Translations under genes and position numbers: made by a program | Assembly: GCF_000006405.1 (NCBI RefSeq) | Contig: NW_003207237.1 | Location: forward strand, 147,158 to 211,157 | Direction of reading: 5' to 3' | Length of the DNA: 64,000 bases | Source of the DNA: Perkinsus marinus ATCC 50983 | Taxonomy: Eukaryota; Perkinsozoa; Perkinsida; Perkinsidae | Notes under the pieces: model-generated | What the model was told of the DNA's origin: nothing | The model's database searches: none | What the model saw: the letters and a program-made list of their open reading frames with translations, nothing else | In this document: positions 1 to 12,223 of the stretch, piece after piece | How the letters are laid out: each line of letters starts with the position of its first letter | Position numbering within the stretch: the stretch's first letter is position 1

Positions 1-2452
1 CCACAGCGACGGTCTTGTCCTTAGCAATGAGAATCTCGTTAGACCCCAAATCCCCATCTGGTCCTCCAGTTTGGACCTTGGTGATCTTGGTCTCGTCCAC
101 CCCGAGCAGCTGTAGTAGGTCGATAACATACTGATGGACGCTGTTGGTGGTCATACCGTAACGGTCATGAGGGACTCCACCGAGTTTAGTCGACTTGCCT
201 GTGGTGAGAGCCTTCCAATAAAGGTAGCCTCTGGCCTTGGCCCTATATGCACCCATGTCCATGAATCCAGCAGTATTCTCATCCGGACCAAAGAACAAGA
301 TCTCAGGAGTGGGCAGATGCGAGAAGATACCAGTCTGCTGAGGCATCATGCAATCCAGCAGAGCATCGATGTACTTATTGAAGGAGTCACGACCGTTAGT
401 CTCGAGATTCTGGTCGCCCAGATCGAGGAGGATCGTACCCTTGGACCCACCCTCCGGAATGTCCTTGTTCTTGAGGTGCTGAGTGAAAGCCAAGTTGTAG
501 TTCTCTTCCAGCAGCGACGAGGCGTTCCTGCTATACACCTGCCTGCTAGCCGAACGTATCATACGTATTCCACCACGAGCAATGTCGCGGAATCTGATAT
601 GGAACCCATAGAATCCACGGCCAGTAACCATATAGATACCATAGGGGATCACCGGAAATAGAGACCGCGGCCGATCTTCCAGCAGGCTACCGTCGAACCT
701 CATAGCAATTGCTGCAGCCGTTCCGGACTTGAAAAAATTCGTCATACGCAGATGGGCAGTGAGCTTCAGTGCGGTCTTGAGGATCTTAGCCTCCAGCCTA
801 TGCGCCACTTCGTCATCGATCCTATCAGCAAGAGCAGCGTTATAGAAGGGCTCGCATTCACCCTTTGCCACCTTCTTGAAATCGTCGTACATGAGACACG
901 CCAGCTCATAATGGGACACCAGTGTGTCATAGATCCTCTCGAACGTAATAGCGTTGGACATGGTTTGCAGGAAAAGATCGTCGAGTTTGCGCTTCATCTC
1001 AGCATTGGCCTTAGTAAACTCCGCTAACGTCAAGTACTCGGCCGTCTCCTTAGGGAAAAAGGTAAAAACGAACTTCACCGCAGTGATGAAGAACACCGCT
1101 TGCGCTGGTGTTATTTGCTTCTTCAGAACGAGGTCCCAGACGAGAGCTGAACGCTTGGGACTATGTTTGAAGTGACTAACATAACGGAGGGTCTTGACCA
1201 GATCTTGGAGCTTCTCAGGGCTGTACTCAGCTCCCAAGTAGCAATGATAAGCTACCACACCATTAGCAAATGACTCGATGTACATACGCTGTGGGACCAC
1301 TCCGTGAGCGCGCAAACACTCGCTGAACTCGGCGAAAAAAACCTTGCCCTTTCTTTCAACGTCGTACAAGGCGAACTGTAACACGTGACTACCCTTCTGG
1401 CGGACCATATGAGCAGGAGCTTCGATGAGCTTAACCACAGCGTTTCTGGTCTTCATGATTTCGTGCACCAAGTTTTGGTACAACTTTTGGGAGTCCAGCG
1501 ATTTGCGCTGTAGGAAGAAAGGCGATGCCACGAGTTGTAGATCTTCTTCTTCAGCAACGTCACCAACACCAACGTGAGTTTCAAACCTAGTCTTATCCAC
1601 CATGAACACTCCCAAGGGTGCGTTCCCATCAACAACGGGAGGCTTCTCGGACTTGATGAAAATGACGGAAAAAGATTCACCACTGCCGCAGTTTGCGAGG
1701 TAGTCCGCCAATAACCTCTCAGTGGGGGTGACCTGGTTGTCATCCATTGACGTTAGGAAGAAGCCAGACTGCTCATCCTCGATCTCGAAGTGGATGCTTG
1801 AAGACCCTGTAGACTGCGCTACCTTCTTAGCAGCCATCAGACAATGTATATGTCTCGCGATCTGAGCGCTGGTACAATGCATGAAGTACTTCGGATGGAG
1901 CCCGAGGTCCGTGAAATAATACTGGATCTCAAACCACAGGCGAGCAGGAGCAAAAACACCTTCCTTAGATATGATAGAGAACACTTGTGTCATCTTCGTC
2001 TCGACCTCCTCAGTAGTAATACTCATGCCGGCGCCCTCAGAGACATCAGCGTTTCTGAGCATCTGGGCTTTCTCAGGAGGTAGATAGCACGCACCACCAG
2101 GGCATTTGAGGTCAGCCTCAGCAAGCATGGAGCGGATCTCAGCCGCATTATTATTCATAACCGCATCGTGTAGTGCCAACATGCCCATTCTGTCCGGGGT
2201 CAAGGCGGCCCCCTCCTCCAGGAGGAACCTCACAGCTTCCACATGGCCTCCAGCAGCAGCCAAATGCAGTGGCGTACGTTTGTCATAGTCGCAACTGTTG
2301 ACCGTCAAACCCGAGTTCTGGGCTAAGACACGACGCATCTCGTCCACATCGCCATCATGTGCTGCAGCGAGGAGATATCCCACAGCACCGGGGTTTGCAG
2401 TATACACGCTGTCATCAGCCTTGGACTCGCTTCTCAGTTTAACCTCGAACAT
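1..2452 (-). CDS. GDH2: NAD-specific glutamate dehydrogenase (GDH2 type) with N-terminal ankyrin repeats, 3' partial
   Basis: Uninterrupted reading frame of 817 codons from the ATG at 2452 to the window edge; no stop or intron is needed. Residues about 20-125 hold ankyrin repeats (TPLHLAAAGGHVEAVRFLL is a canonical helix pair). Downstream is the large fungal/oomycete-type NAD-GDH: ARGGIR near residue 625, ENYNLAFTQ near 650, KNKDIPEGGSKG (substrate Lys region) near 657, PHDRYGMT, then TGGPDGDLGSNE of the dinucleotide-binding fold just before the edge. The family converts glutamate + NAD+ to 2-oxoglutarate + ammonia, usually as a large allosteric oligomer. The ankyrin part could be a regulatory or interaction module (inference). 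The missing C-terminus lies beyond base 1. The enzyme call is very secure; the in-frame ankyrin fusion is read directly from the sequence. Confidence 0.95.
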   Translation of the reverse strand, partial: MFEVKLRSESKADDSVYTANPGAVGYLLAAAHDGDVDEMRRVLAQNSGLTVNSCDYDKRTPLHLAAAGGHVEAVRFLLEEGAALTPDRMGMLALHDAVMNNNAAEIRSMLAEADLKCPGGACYLPPEKAQMLRNADVSEGAGMSITTEEVETKMTQVFSIISKEGVFAPARLWFEIQYYFTDLGLHPKYFMHCTSAQIARHIHCLMAAKKVAQSTGSSSIHFEIEDEQSGFFLTSMDDNQVTPTERLLADYLANCGSGESFSVIFIKSEKPPVVDGNAPLGVFMVDKTRFETHVGVGDVAEEEDLQLVASPFFLQRKSLDSQKLYQNLVHEIMKTRNAVVKLIEAPAHMVRQKGSHVLQFALYDVERKGKVFFAEFSECLRAHGVVPQRMYIESFANGVVAYHCYLGAEYSPEKLQDLVKTLRYVSHFKHSPKRSALVWDLVLKKQITPAQAVFFITAVKFVFTFFPKETAEYLTLAEFTKANAEMKRKLDDLFLQTMSNAITFERIYDTLVSHYELACLMYDDFKKVAKGECEPFYNAALADRIDDEVAHRLEAKILKTALKLTAHLRMTNFFKSGTAAAIAMRFDGSLLEDRPRSLFPVIPYGIYMVTGRGFYGFHIRFRDIARGGIRMIRSASRQVYSRNASSLLEENYNLAFTQHLKNKDIPEGGSKGTILLDLGDQNLETNGRDSFNKYIDALLDCMMPQQTGIFSHLPTPEILFFGPDENTAGFMDMGAYRAKARGYLYWKALTTGKSTKLGGVPHDRYGMTTNSVHQYVIDLLQLLGVDETKITKVQTGGPDGDLGSNEILIAKDKTVAV

Positions 2453-3101
2453 TTATCAGTGGGTAAAAAGGTTGCCAACTGTAAGGACCATGGGACCACC
2501 GAAATTTAACTCGAAAACTGCTTCCTGTTAGGTGGGAAAAATCGTGATCTATTTCAAATAACAGTTATCGATGAAAATGACAGCTAGTGCAGCAGTCATA
2601 AAAATGTCGCCAACCACCGCCCCATACCGGAACATGCCCTTATCCTCGAAAGAGTAAGCGCGACCAAACTAGCATAGGGACGAACATAAATGTCCTCCCA
2701 GCCTGAATGGTGCACACAGGAAATGACTGCCAGGACAGTTATTTCCAAAAAATGGTTTAATACTATGAGAACGAGGAACAACTTTAAAGCATGCCCACTG
2801 AGGGGCAGTCGTATGCAGTAGTACAAATGATGTTTACAACAGGAATACATCGAGGCGTGACAAGGGATTATATTCCTACCCATGCAGTAGCCTATAATAC
2901 CCACAACTATCCTCTCTGAAAAGCGTTAATCATGTATGTTCCCAGACTTGTACGGGAGACAACAGATACGACATCGGGCAAGGCTGGCACTACACCGTCA
3001 AAGCTTAGTGTGACAAGCCAGCGAGGGGTAGACAGTAAGGATAGAACCTCATCACACATTACAACATACCGAGAGAAACATCATCTTATTTGTACTATCA
3101 T
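2453..3101. other. Intergenic: GDH 5' flank and helicase 3' flank
   Basis: No supported gene. ORFs of 60-100 codons exist on both strands but have no family signal and no coherent splice partners. It should hold the GDH promoter/5'UTR and the helicase 3'UTR. No promoter motif recognised. Confidence 0.5.
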
Positions 3102-5628
<2,527 letters not shown>

Positions 5629-5899
5629 ATGATGGGAAAACGCCAACTAGATATTACACTCTTATTGGAAGATCCAAAATCCGCCCAAACTCAACCCACT
5701 AGCACAGATGACCACGACGAAAACTTTCCAGGGCATTTCCAATGCGACCATGTACACTTCGATAGAAAAAAACTCACAGCTTCATCTCTAGGCATCTCAC
5801 ATGACTTTGATTTCCTGCTGGAAGTAAACAACCTAACCGGTAAGGCACAACCGCATTTGGTTAGTCCTCGGAATTCTTCGCCCCTACATAATCGGCCGT

Positions 5900-8295
5900 T
5901 TATTGTCGAGGACTTAGCGTCCTCGATACTTGTATTCCCTTGTCCACCAGCTCAGTGAGCTGTGTCGAGGTGGACCCTTCACCAGAGCTATCTTCCTCCG
6001 AGTCGCTTTCATCATCAAACAAAGGTGACGTCTCAAGAGGGGGTGCTGTCGGAGGCTGCGGAAACACTCCTGCGGTCTGCACTCTTCCTAGGCTTTCCGT
6101 AATTGTAATCGTCTGCAAGACCATGCTCAGTGTGGGAGAATACGCACATGTTTTGGTGATGATATCAAGATTCTGACGAAATTTTGGAGAAGTTCTGCTG
6201 AATTTTTCCTTTCTTATACAAACTCGGCTAGAAGAGTACAGAAATCAGAAAAAAATTCTCGAAAAATTTCCTCAGAGTTTCCGTGTTATCACCAGCACAC
6301 CAAATTGACCATGTGTATATACTTCCCCACACTGGAGACGATATCCGCTCTTTTTTCGCGCACGCCCCCCCCCCCCCACCTTGATACACTGGGTCATAAC
6401 TGTCAGGTCCGTGAAAGCGTCATCCATCTGCACCATGAGCTCCGGAATATGAACGTCAGTACACTCCAGCATTGGCAAATACACCCGCTCTTCAAGTTGC
6501 CTAGACTATGAACAATCACCAGAAATCGCTCAGAATTCCAACTCACTCAGTCCCGCATACCTCCACCACCTCGCTCAGCGTCTTAGCGTAGACCACACAG
6601 TTAAACATATCTTTACTCCGTATTTCCCCTTGTACCTACAAAGCCGCTTACCGGGTAGTGGACACGAAACAACACCCCCTCTTGCCAGGAGCATGCCCTC
6701 GCAGAACTCCTCCGTGCTAACCATACCGTCCCCTGTGTCGAACAGCGTAAACAGCTCCGGTAGTTCCGATACGTCAAGATCGAGCATAGCCAGCCTTCGA
6801 ATGAACTTAGGGTCGTCCAGCACGTCCGTAAACTCCTGTGAGGACAACTCGCCGCTCCCATCCTCGTCGAGTTCTTCAAATAACATCTTCAAAGCCTCCA
6901 CAGCCTCCTGTTGACTTGACCGCCTCATACTAGCCAGCAGCTCCTTGTCAGCCGACACCGCCGAGAACGCTTGCTCTACCACTATAGCGGTCACCAAATT
7001 AAACAGGACAAATGATGAAACACCGATAAAGAGCAGAATGACCCCAAACCCCACAAGGGACGTATGCATGATAGGCCGCACCTACACAAACGGCTTGTCT
7101 CAGGCACGGGCGTGTGAACGGCATACCACACTTCCGGCCCAGCTGTCTAGGGTCATCACTTGAAATAACGTGAACATAGAATTCCCCAGCGAGCCGAATA
7201 AGCTGTGAACCTGCCGATACTACATGTACGGCCGAATACCGTCGAAAACCCCACATATTCGTTTCCCTCGAGGTCCCCACTACTTCCAACAATGTGCAGT
7301 AAAAGTAACCCGAATAGTAGATGGACCAAGCCAACGATAGCATAGGTCCACACGAGCAGCTTGCCAGAATCCGTAAAGCCTTGTACCATAATCCAAAGCT
7401 CGCGGAAACCACTGACAGTCCGCACGCCTCTGACCAGCTCTCGTACTCTCAGCAACCGCAATATCATCATACTACCAAACATATTAGCCGGGATATTAAA
7501 AAAGGGTCGAAGCACCCAAACCGTGAGGAACTGACAGCCATGCAAGAAGACCGTCACCCAGCAGACCTACTCCGGGAATCCATATGAGAAACGCATCGAT
7601 GCAGTTGGAGATAGATAGGAACCACACTAACCCTTCCGCAGCAACTCTGAGGAAGAACTCGACAACCTACCAGACCGCATACGGAGTCCTCCCGAGCTCT
7701 TCACCCACCAGGATGAGAATGAGAAACCTTTGCATGGCATCGATCCACATTGGCTCCAACGTAGTTGGAAAGTCTGGATAATACCTAATCACGATATGTC
7801 CATATCATAGTAGTTACAGTCCTATCTTATGTGCCATATCTGGATTCCCAACTACCAGCAGGGCAACACCGCGAAACCCTCCACGTACGTACGTGGAAAC
7901 TCCAATGACCAGTGAATTGAGCAAGTTCACTGCTCCAGAAATCGTATCGAACTTTGGTGCACGAACCTACGAGTGCATTCTCAATAATAGCAGCAAAGAA
8001 CTCCCACGTACTATGCGACGAATCTTCGGATACCTCGGCCGAAAGCGGTCGAGCTTGCGGTCGTCTCGAGCCGCCTGGATCCTATTACGTATCTACCATC
8101 ACTCGGTCATACTCCAGATGTGACCTGATCCCACGGTACTGCAGTGATGCCGCACCAGCCGTTCAAGAGCTCCACCCACGACGCCTTCGACCTCTTCTTC
8201 GCATGGTACGATCGAGACTTGCCAGACGAGTAGAAAGGCGACTTGGAGTAGCTCCTGTTGGACTTACCGAACGGATTCACATCATTAGCACCCAT
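5900..8295 (-). CDS. Single-domain voltage-gated cation channel with C-terminal EF-hands, about 10 exons
   Basis: Spliced reading gives a basic N-terminus, S1 (AVNLLNSLVIGVSTY), S2 (MQRFLILILVVEFFLRV), S3 (SISNCIDAFLIW), an S4 sensor with Arg at every third position (LRLLRVRELVRGVRTV), S5, a pore with LFQVMTLDSW, and S6 (FVLFNLVTAIVVEQAF). Two EF-hand-like loops follow: DEDGSGELSSQE is canonical; DTGDGMVSTEE is one residue short. A Ser/Glu-rich tail ends at TAA 5900. The TLDSW filter is the T-x-D/E-x-W type of eukaryotic Ca/Na-type channels. One six-helix domain implies assembly as a tetramer in a membrane (inference). Most introns are 40-50 nt; the last (6379-6113) hosts an F1 foldback element. 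The exon ends around the pore (intron near 7240-7200) and the first exon are the least certain parts. Confidence 0.85.
6128..6334. repeat. F1 foldback variant copy B (207 bp) in the last channel intron
   Basis: Both ends are the same F1 terminus in opposite orientation: cagtgtgggagaatacgcac at the left and its complement at the right (tatacttccccacactg). Similarity of the two halves continues inward for about 90 bp. No clear 8-bp duplication. The host intron is 267 nt, so about 60 nt remain without the element. Confidence 0.85.
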
Positions 8296-8503
8296 CACCG
8301 ACTACCGAAATAAACATGATGAGGGAAAGCCTACATATAATAACAACAAAATCACCAGCCTAGAAGCCCATTGATGCAAACCAAAGTCGACGAAAACAAA
8401 AAGTTATATATTTCATCTCACTCCTACATCTGCTATGCAATGTTGTCCACCTGCCCGGGTAGTTCATTCGAACTTCTCAAAAATCTATCCTCGATGTGTG
8501 TCC

Positions 8504-10554
8504 TTAATCCACCTTGATCGAGCCGTATATGGCACGGACGAAGAAAAACGTCGCGATAAATCCAATACCTACCATAAATCCTGCGAATCCCACGCCAGTA
8601 CGACTACTCCCAATCACCAGAACTTACACCCAGTCAAGAGGAAGAAGGCCGCCGAGATCATCGCCATATAACCCACATAAACTACTATCGAGACCACATT
8701 CACGATTTGCAATCGGGTTCCAAGGTACATCAAGGAGTAGCTGAGAGAGCGGTATATAACATTAATAAATCACAATGGACTACCACTCACCCGAACACAT
8801 ACAGTGCACTCGTTCCTGATACGAAGAAGCTTCGCCACCACCAACGGTAGTCCTCAGCGGTGAGCTGGAAGTAGGTCAGGGCTATTGACACCTCCGCACA
8901 CGTAATGACGAGGACGAGGTAAACAAGAACGACGAATCCGAAGAGGTAGTAGAACTGATGCTGCCATAACGAGCTCATGATGAAGAACAACTCCGTGAAG
9001 ACCGCGCCGAAGGGCAGGATGCCACCAACCAGGCATAGCAACCAGGGCCTCAGGAACCAAGGCTGCGGAGGGATAGGTCGAGGAATCGAGTTGACTCGGC
9101 AGGGGAAACCAATAGATTCTCTCTTATACGCTGCAGCTGCGCCCAGGTACACCAAGGGTACAGAAATCCCAAACCATAAAACCAAAACCTAAAACCGATC
9201 AACTGCTTTCACGTAAATGACCACCAAACCTTACCGCGAACATTGTCGTGAATGGTACTGCTCCTGACGAGCCTTTCGCCCAAGTCAGCAAGTTGAGGAA
9301 GAAAAACATCGCAAACACAGAACCTGATACCACATCACAAAAACATCGCATATGTTTCTGACGTAACTCACCAGGGTAGACTAAGGCTGTCAACATCGTA
9401 GTACTGCGATGATGCTCAGATGACGTTGGTGCTAGGGTCTTCCCAAGTCGCCCAGAAACGTATCTGAAAGCACACACTGATAGGAAGAGTACCGGTTCAT
9501 GAGTATTACCCAGCCGGAACGCCCATGAAGGCGAAAAGCAGGACCATTCCCTGCAATAAAGCTCCTCTATGAACCGGACTCAGAAAGCCCAGGGTCGCAA
9601 AGATAAGAACCAACCCACACATAAGCAGTAGCTGTATTCCACTACCCACACATACACAGAGCAATCGTCTATGAGGTGGAGGTCGAAACACGTCTCCATG
9701 GACCATTTTCCATCCTGCTTCCTCCTGAGCTTCTTCAGCGGTCATTTCTCCAACAAGCTCGTTGTACTTAGCAATATCACGCGCAAGAGTTCGGATGAGA
9801 ATCATAGCCACCATACCAGACAAGAACAACGCGATAAGCACCGAGTTAATGATGCTGAACCAGTGTATTTGGCCAGACCCTGGGGACATTTGAAGGTAGA
9901 TGTCCCAGCGTGTCACCCATTCCTTATCGGGGTTCTCAGTCCATTCCACATCATAGGTGTATCTGATTATTCAGTGGAGTTTCATGACCGTGATATGGAA
10001 AACATATTTCACGACTACTGCATATCACCGCGAATATCCGGTTTTTCACAGAGTATTACGCCATTCCACGTAAAACGGGTGGTGAAACTCCAGTGGGAGA
10101 ATATACGTTTGGTTCCCTCAACTGAGCTCGTACGTTTCTTCACTACAGTATGAAAATTCACACACGATTTTCGTTAGAAGTATACAAAAATCAATGATAA
10201 TTTCCCAAAATTTTCTCAGAATTTGATGACCATGTGCATATACTCCCACACTGGTCAGTCTACTGACACATCATCCCGAACCGCCTCCTACGTGATAGTC
10301 TCTGCCTTGTCGAGGTCAAGAGGCTCCAAAGAGGCTCCTTCGCTTTGGCAAACAGCCGAGTCACCACCATCCCTCACAAACTGCTTCAAACTGCTTGGTT
10401 CAATCTCAAACCCCACCACTCGGTAAAGCGAGACCCCGCTGTCGTCAGCGTCCTCGGGACGATGATACTCCAACTTGAACTTCAAATGATTGTGCAGAAA
10501 ATACTGATCTTTCTGAAATCACAGCAACCTCAAGTGTTGGCGAACAGCTACCTT

Positions 10555-10600
<46 letters not shown>

Positions 10601-11560
10601 CAGTTGAACTCCCAGAGGGAACCCACTCATGACAAATACTTGATTCTTCTCACCTGAGATGCAAAACTCCCACATCATGCACTTAGCAATATTAAATTAC
10701 CATCATCAGCATCTTTAGTCTCCTTCTGGGGATCTCTAACCATAAACTTCACGGCGCCAGGGAGACGGTCCACATTCATATTCACAGTATACCTAAAGCC
10801 TCAACATGAACGCCCGACGCCAGTCTTGGCAAATATACTCGCTTTCCTCAACTGAGCTCAAGAATTTTCTCGATTAATGAACTCGGATAGGAGTGTACAA
10901 AAACCAACAAGAACCTCCCAAAATTTCCTCAGAATTTTCAAATTGGCACCAACCCATGTCATCGGCCATGTGCATATATTTCAAAACTAAGCCCGAGCGG
11001 ACGCGAACCATTTTAACTTACTGGTCACGTATCATCTGTTTGATAGTCTCCTTAAGTTCAGCTGAGAGCTGATCTTTGCATGCAATCTGACACTTCAATG
11101 ATCGCAGCATTTGGATTTTGTAACTGAGATGGAAACATGTCAAGCCCGAGATGAGAGATGGCGAAAATTCCTGTAAACCTACCTGGTCGGGGACATCATC
11201 TGTCCGCTCAAAAGTTCACCAAGATTAGCGCTCACTTCAGCTGATTTGTCCTGAACACTTAGCCCTGTTATAGAGATGAAGCACATACGCTTACAGCAAC
11301 AACTCCACATTGAGAATTGACCGCATGAGTCTTGAAATAGTCCATCGGTAGTTGCGTGCGGACCTGAGGCCAAATGAATGTACATTAAAAACCATCATAC
11401 GTACGCTGGTCATTTCGTTGACTGAGAGAGGTACGTCCTCTCCCTCCTTATAGTCTCGTGGGGCGATACCGGGCAGGAGGAGCGAGGCAACGCTATGTAC
11501 CAACAAAGCGAAGCATAACCAGGTCAGACCTGGATTCCAGTGCTTCGTGAGGGAAGCCAT
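8504..11560 (-). CDS. TM9SF: TM9SF/EMP70 nonaspanin, 13 exons
   Basis: Exons 11560-11405, 11363-11295, 11250-11183, 11123-11022, 10792-10701, 10653-10601, 10512-10292, 9962-9510, 9463-9372, 9323-9235, 9188-8791, 8740-8628 and 8568-8504 keep phase throughout and give 656 aa, normal for the family. A signal peptide is followed by LPGIAPRDYKEGEDV, the classic TM9SF lumenal start. Then come NNHL-type and ITYTYDVEW segments, nine membrane spans with SSGAVPFTTM, GGILPFGAVFTELFFIM and TAEDYRWWWRSF, and the tail FFFVRAIYGSIKVD with the KxD-type ending used for Golgi/endosome retention. The family acts in endomembrane sorting of membrane proteins. Three introns are unusual: one starts inside a (GTA)n microsatellite (donor at 10600), one (229 nt) holds an F1 copy, and one (329 nt) holds an F1 copy with an F2 copy inside its terminus. 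Confidence 0.95.
9972..10253 (-). repeat. F1 element copy C, interrupted by F2 copy a, in a TM9SF intron
   Basis: The F1 terminus reads cagt at 9972-9975, is broken by F2-a, and resumes at 10092 as agtgggagaatatacg; the far end is catgtgcatatactccc...cactg at 10253. Host intron 10291-9963 is 329 nt; about 47 nt remain without the repeats. Confidence 0.85.
9976..10091 (+). repeat. F2 element copy a (116 bp), nested in F1 copy C
   Basis: Starts ggagtttcatgaccgtgat, ends ggtgaaactcc, and is flanked on both sides by agt (9973-9975 and 10092-10094). The duplicated agt belongs to the CAGTG end of the surrounding F1 element, so F2 inserted after F1. Confidence 0.9.
10555..10600. repeat. (CTA)n / (TAG)n microsatellite forming a splice donor
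   Basis: About 15 uninterrupted CTA units on the plus strand. On the coding (minus) strand it is GTAGTAG..., and its first GT (10600-10599) is the 5' splice site of the TM9SF intron between the GFPLGVQL and KDQYFLHNHL exons. Confidence 0.9.
10821..10990 (-). repeat. F1 element copy D in a TM9SF intron
   Basis: Degenerate ends: cagtcttggcaaatatactc at the left, atatatttcaaaacta at the right; the internal gctttcctcaactgagctca and catgtgcatata blocks are clear. The flanks gcccgacg and gcccgagc look like a decayed 8-bp duplication. The host intron is 229 nt; about 50 nt without the element. Confidence 0.82.
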
Positions 11561-11888
11561 ATTACAAAGGAACTATACCCAGTTTATATTAACCTCTAGA
11601 CCGTTATAGGATAACCCATTGCCAACCGACTGTAGAGTAACACAACTTGAAACACTTTTGGAGTGGTGTCGAACTGTATTCGATAGCAGCGCTTCCCGAT
11701 ACATTGTACGATCGAATCCCAGCGGTACTCAAGCCAACGACATCACGACTGGGCGAAGGGAGAACGTTTCTTGGTAACCCGAGACTGCCTCGAGACTGCC
11801 GAGACGCGAGATGCTCTAGTGGTGGGTATAAACATGCTCATCACAAAGTCCTCGAGTCGTTACCGTTAAAGGAGGGTCAGGAATGGAG

Positions 11889-11988
11889 NNNNNNNNNNNN
11901 NNNNNNNNNNNNNNNNNNNNNNNNNNNNNNNNNNNNNNNNNNNNNNNNNNNNNNNNNNNNNNNNNNNNNNNNNNNNNNNNNNNNNNNN
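11889..11988. other. Assembly gap (100 N) with identical flanks
   Basis: Exactly 100 N. The 20 bases before it (aaggagggtcaggaatggag) are repeated exactly after it, so the two contig ends probably overlap and the gap may be artificial. Confidence 0.9.
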
Positions 11989-12075
11989 AAGGAGGGTCAG
12001 GAATGGAGTAACCTAACATGTCTCAAATGCGCAAGTTATGCAATTAGATTATTCAGACGTGCTCATCCTCACAAG

Positions 12076-12223
12076 CTGGTTTAGCACGGGTTAAAACGTC
12101 GAAGTTCGGAAAATATTCCACATAATCGCTCATGTACATGCGCATTCCAACGCGGGGCGAAGCGTGTCCCGTAACTTGACCGCAGAACTTCTACGTTGGG
12201 TCGTTGGGACATGATCAAGCTAT
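12076..12223. repeat. 148-bp dispersed direct repeat, copy 1
   Basis: Starts ctggtttagcacggg and ends near gggacatgatcaagctat. It matches 15096-15243 at the same length without gaps and with roughly 20 substitutions, mostly transitions (counted by eye). No TIR or LTR ends visible. Confidence 0.85.

Noticed and set aside
134-2531. Plus-strand ORFs across the first 2.5 kb
   Set aside because: They are antisense to the GDH gene, whose frame is continuous and rich in family motifs.
8569-8627. A 26-nt intron in TM9SF, and similar 22-30-nt candidates elsewhere
   Set aside because: Another donor/acceptor pair (8627/8569) gives 59 nt and restores the family consensus TGCIGF. A 44-nt solution likewise replaced a 30-nt one at 11294-11251. 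No ultra-short intron is needed.
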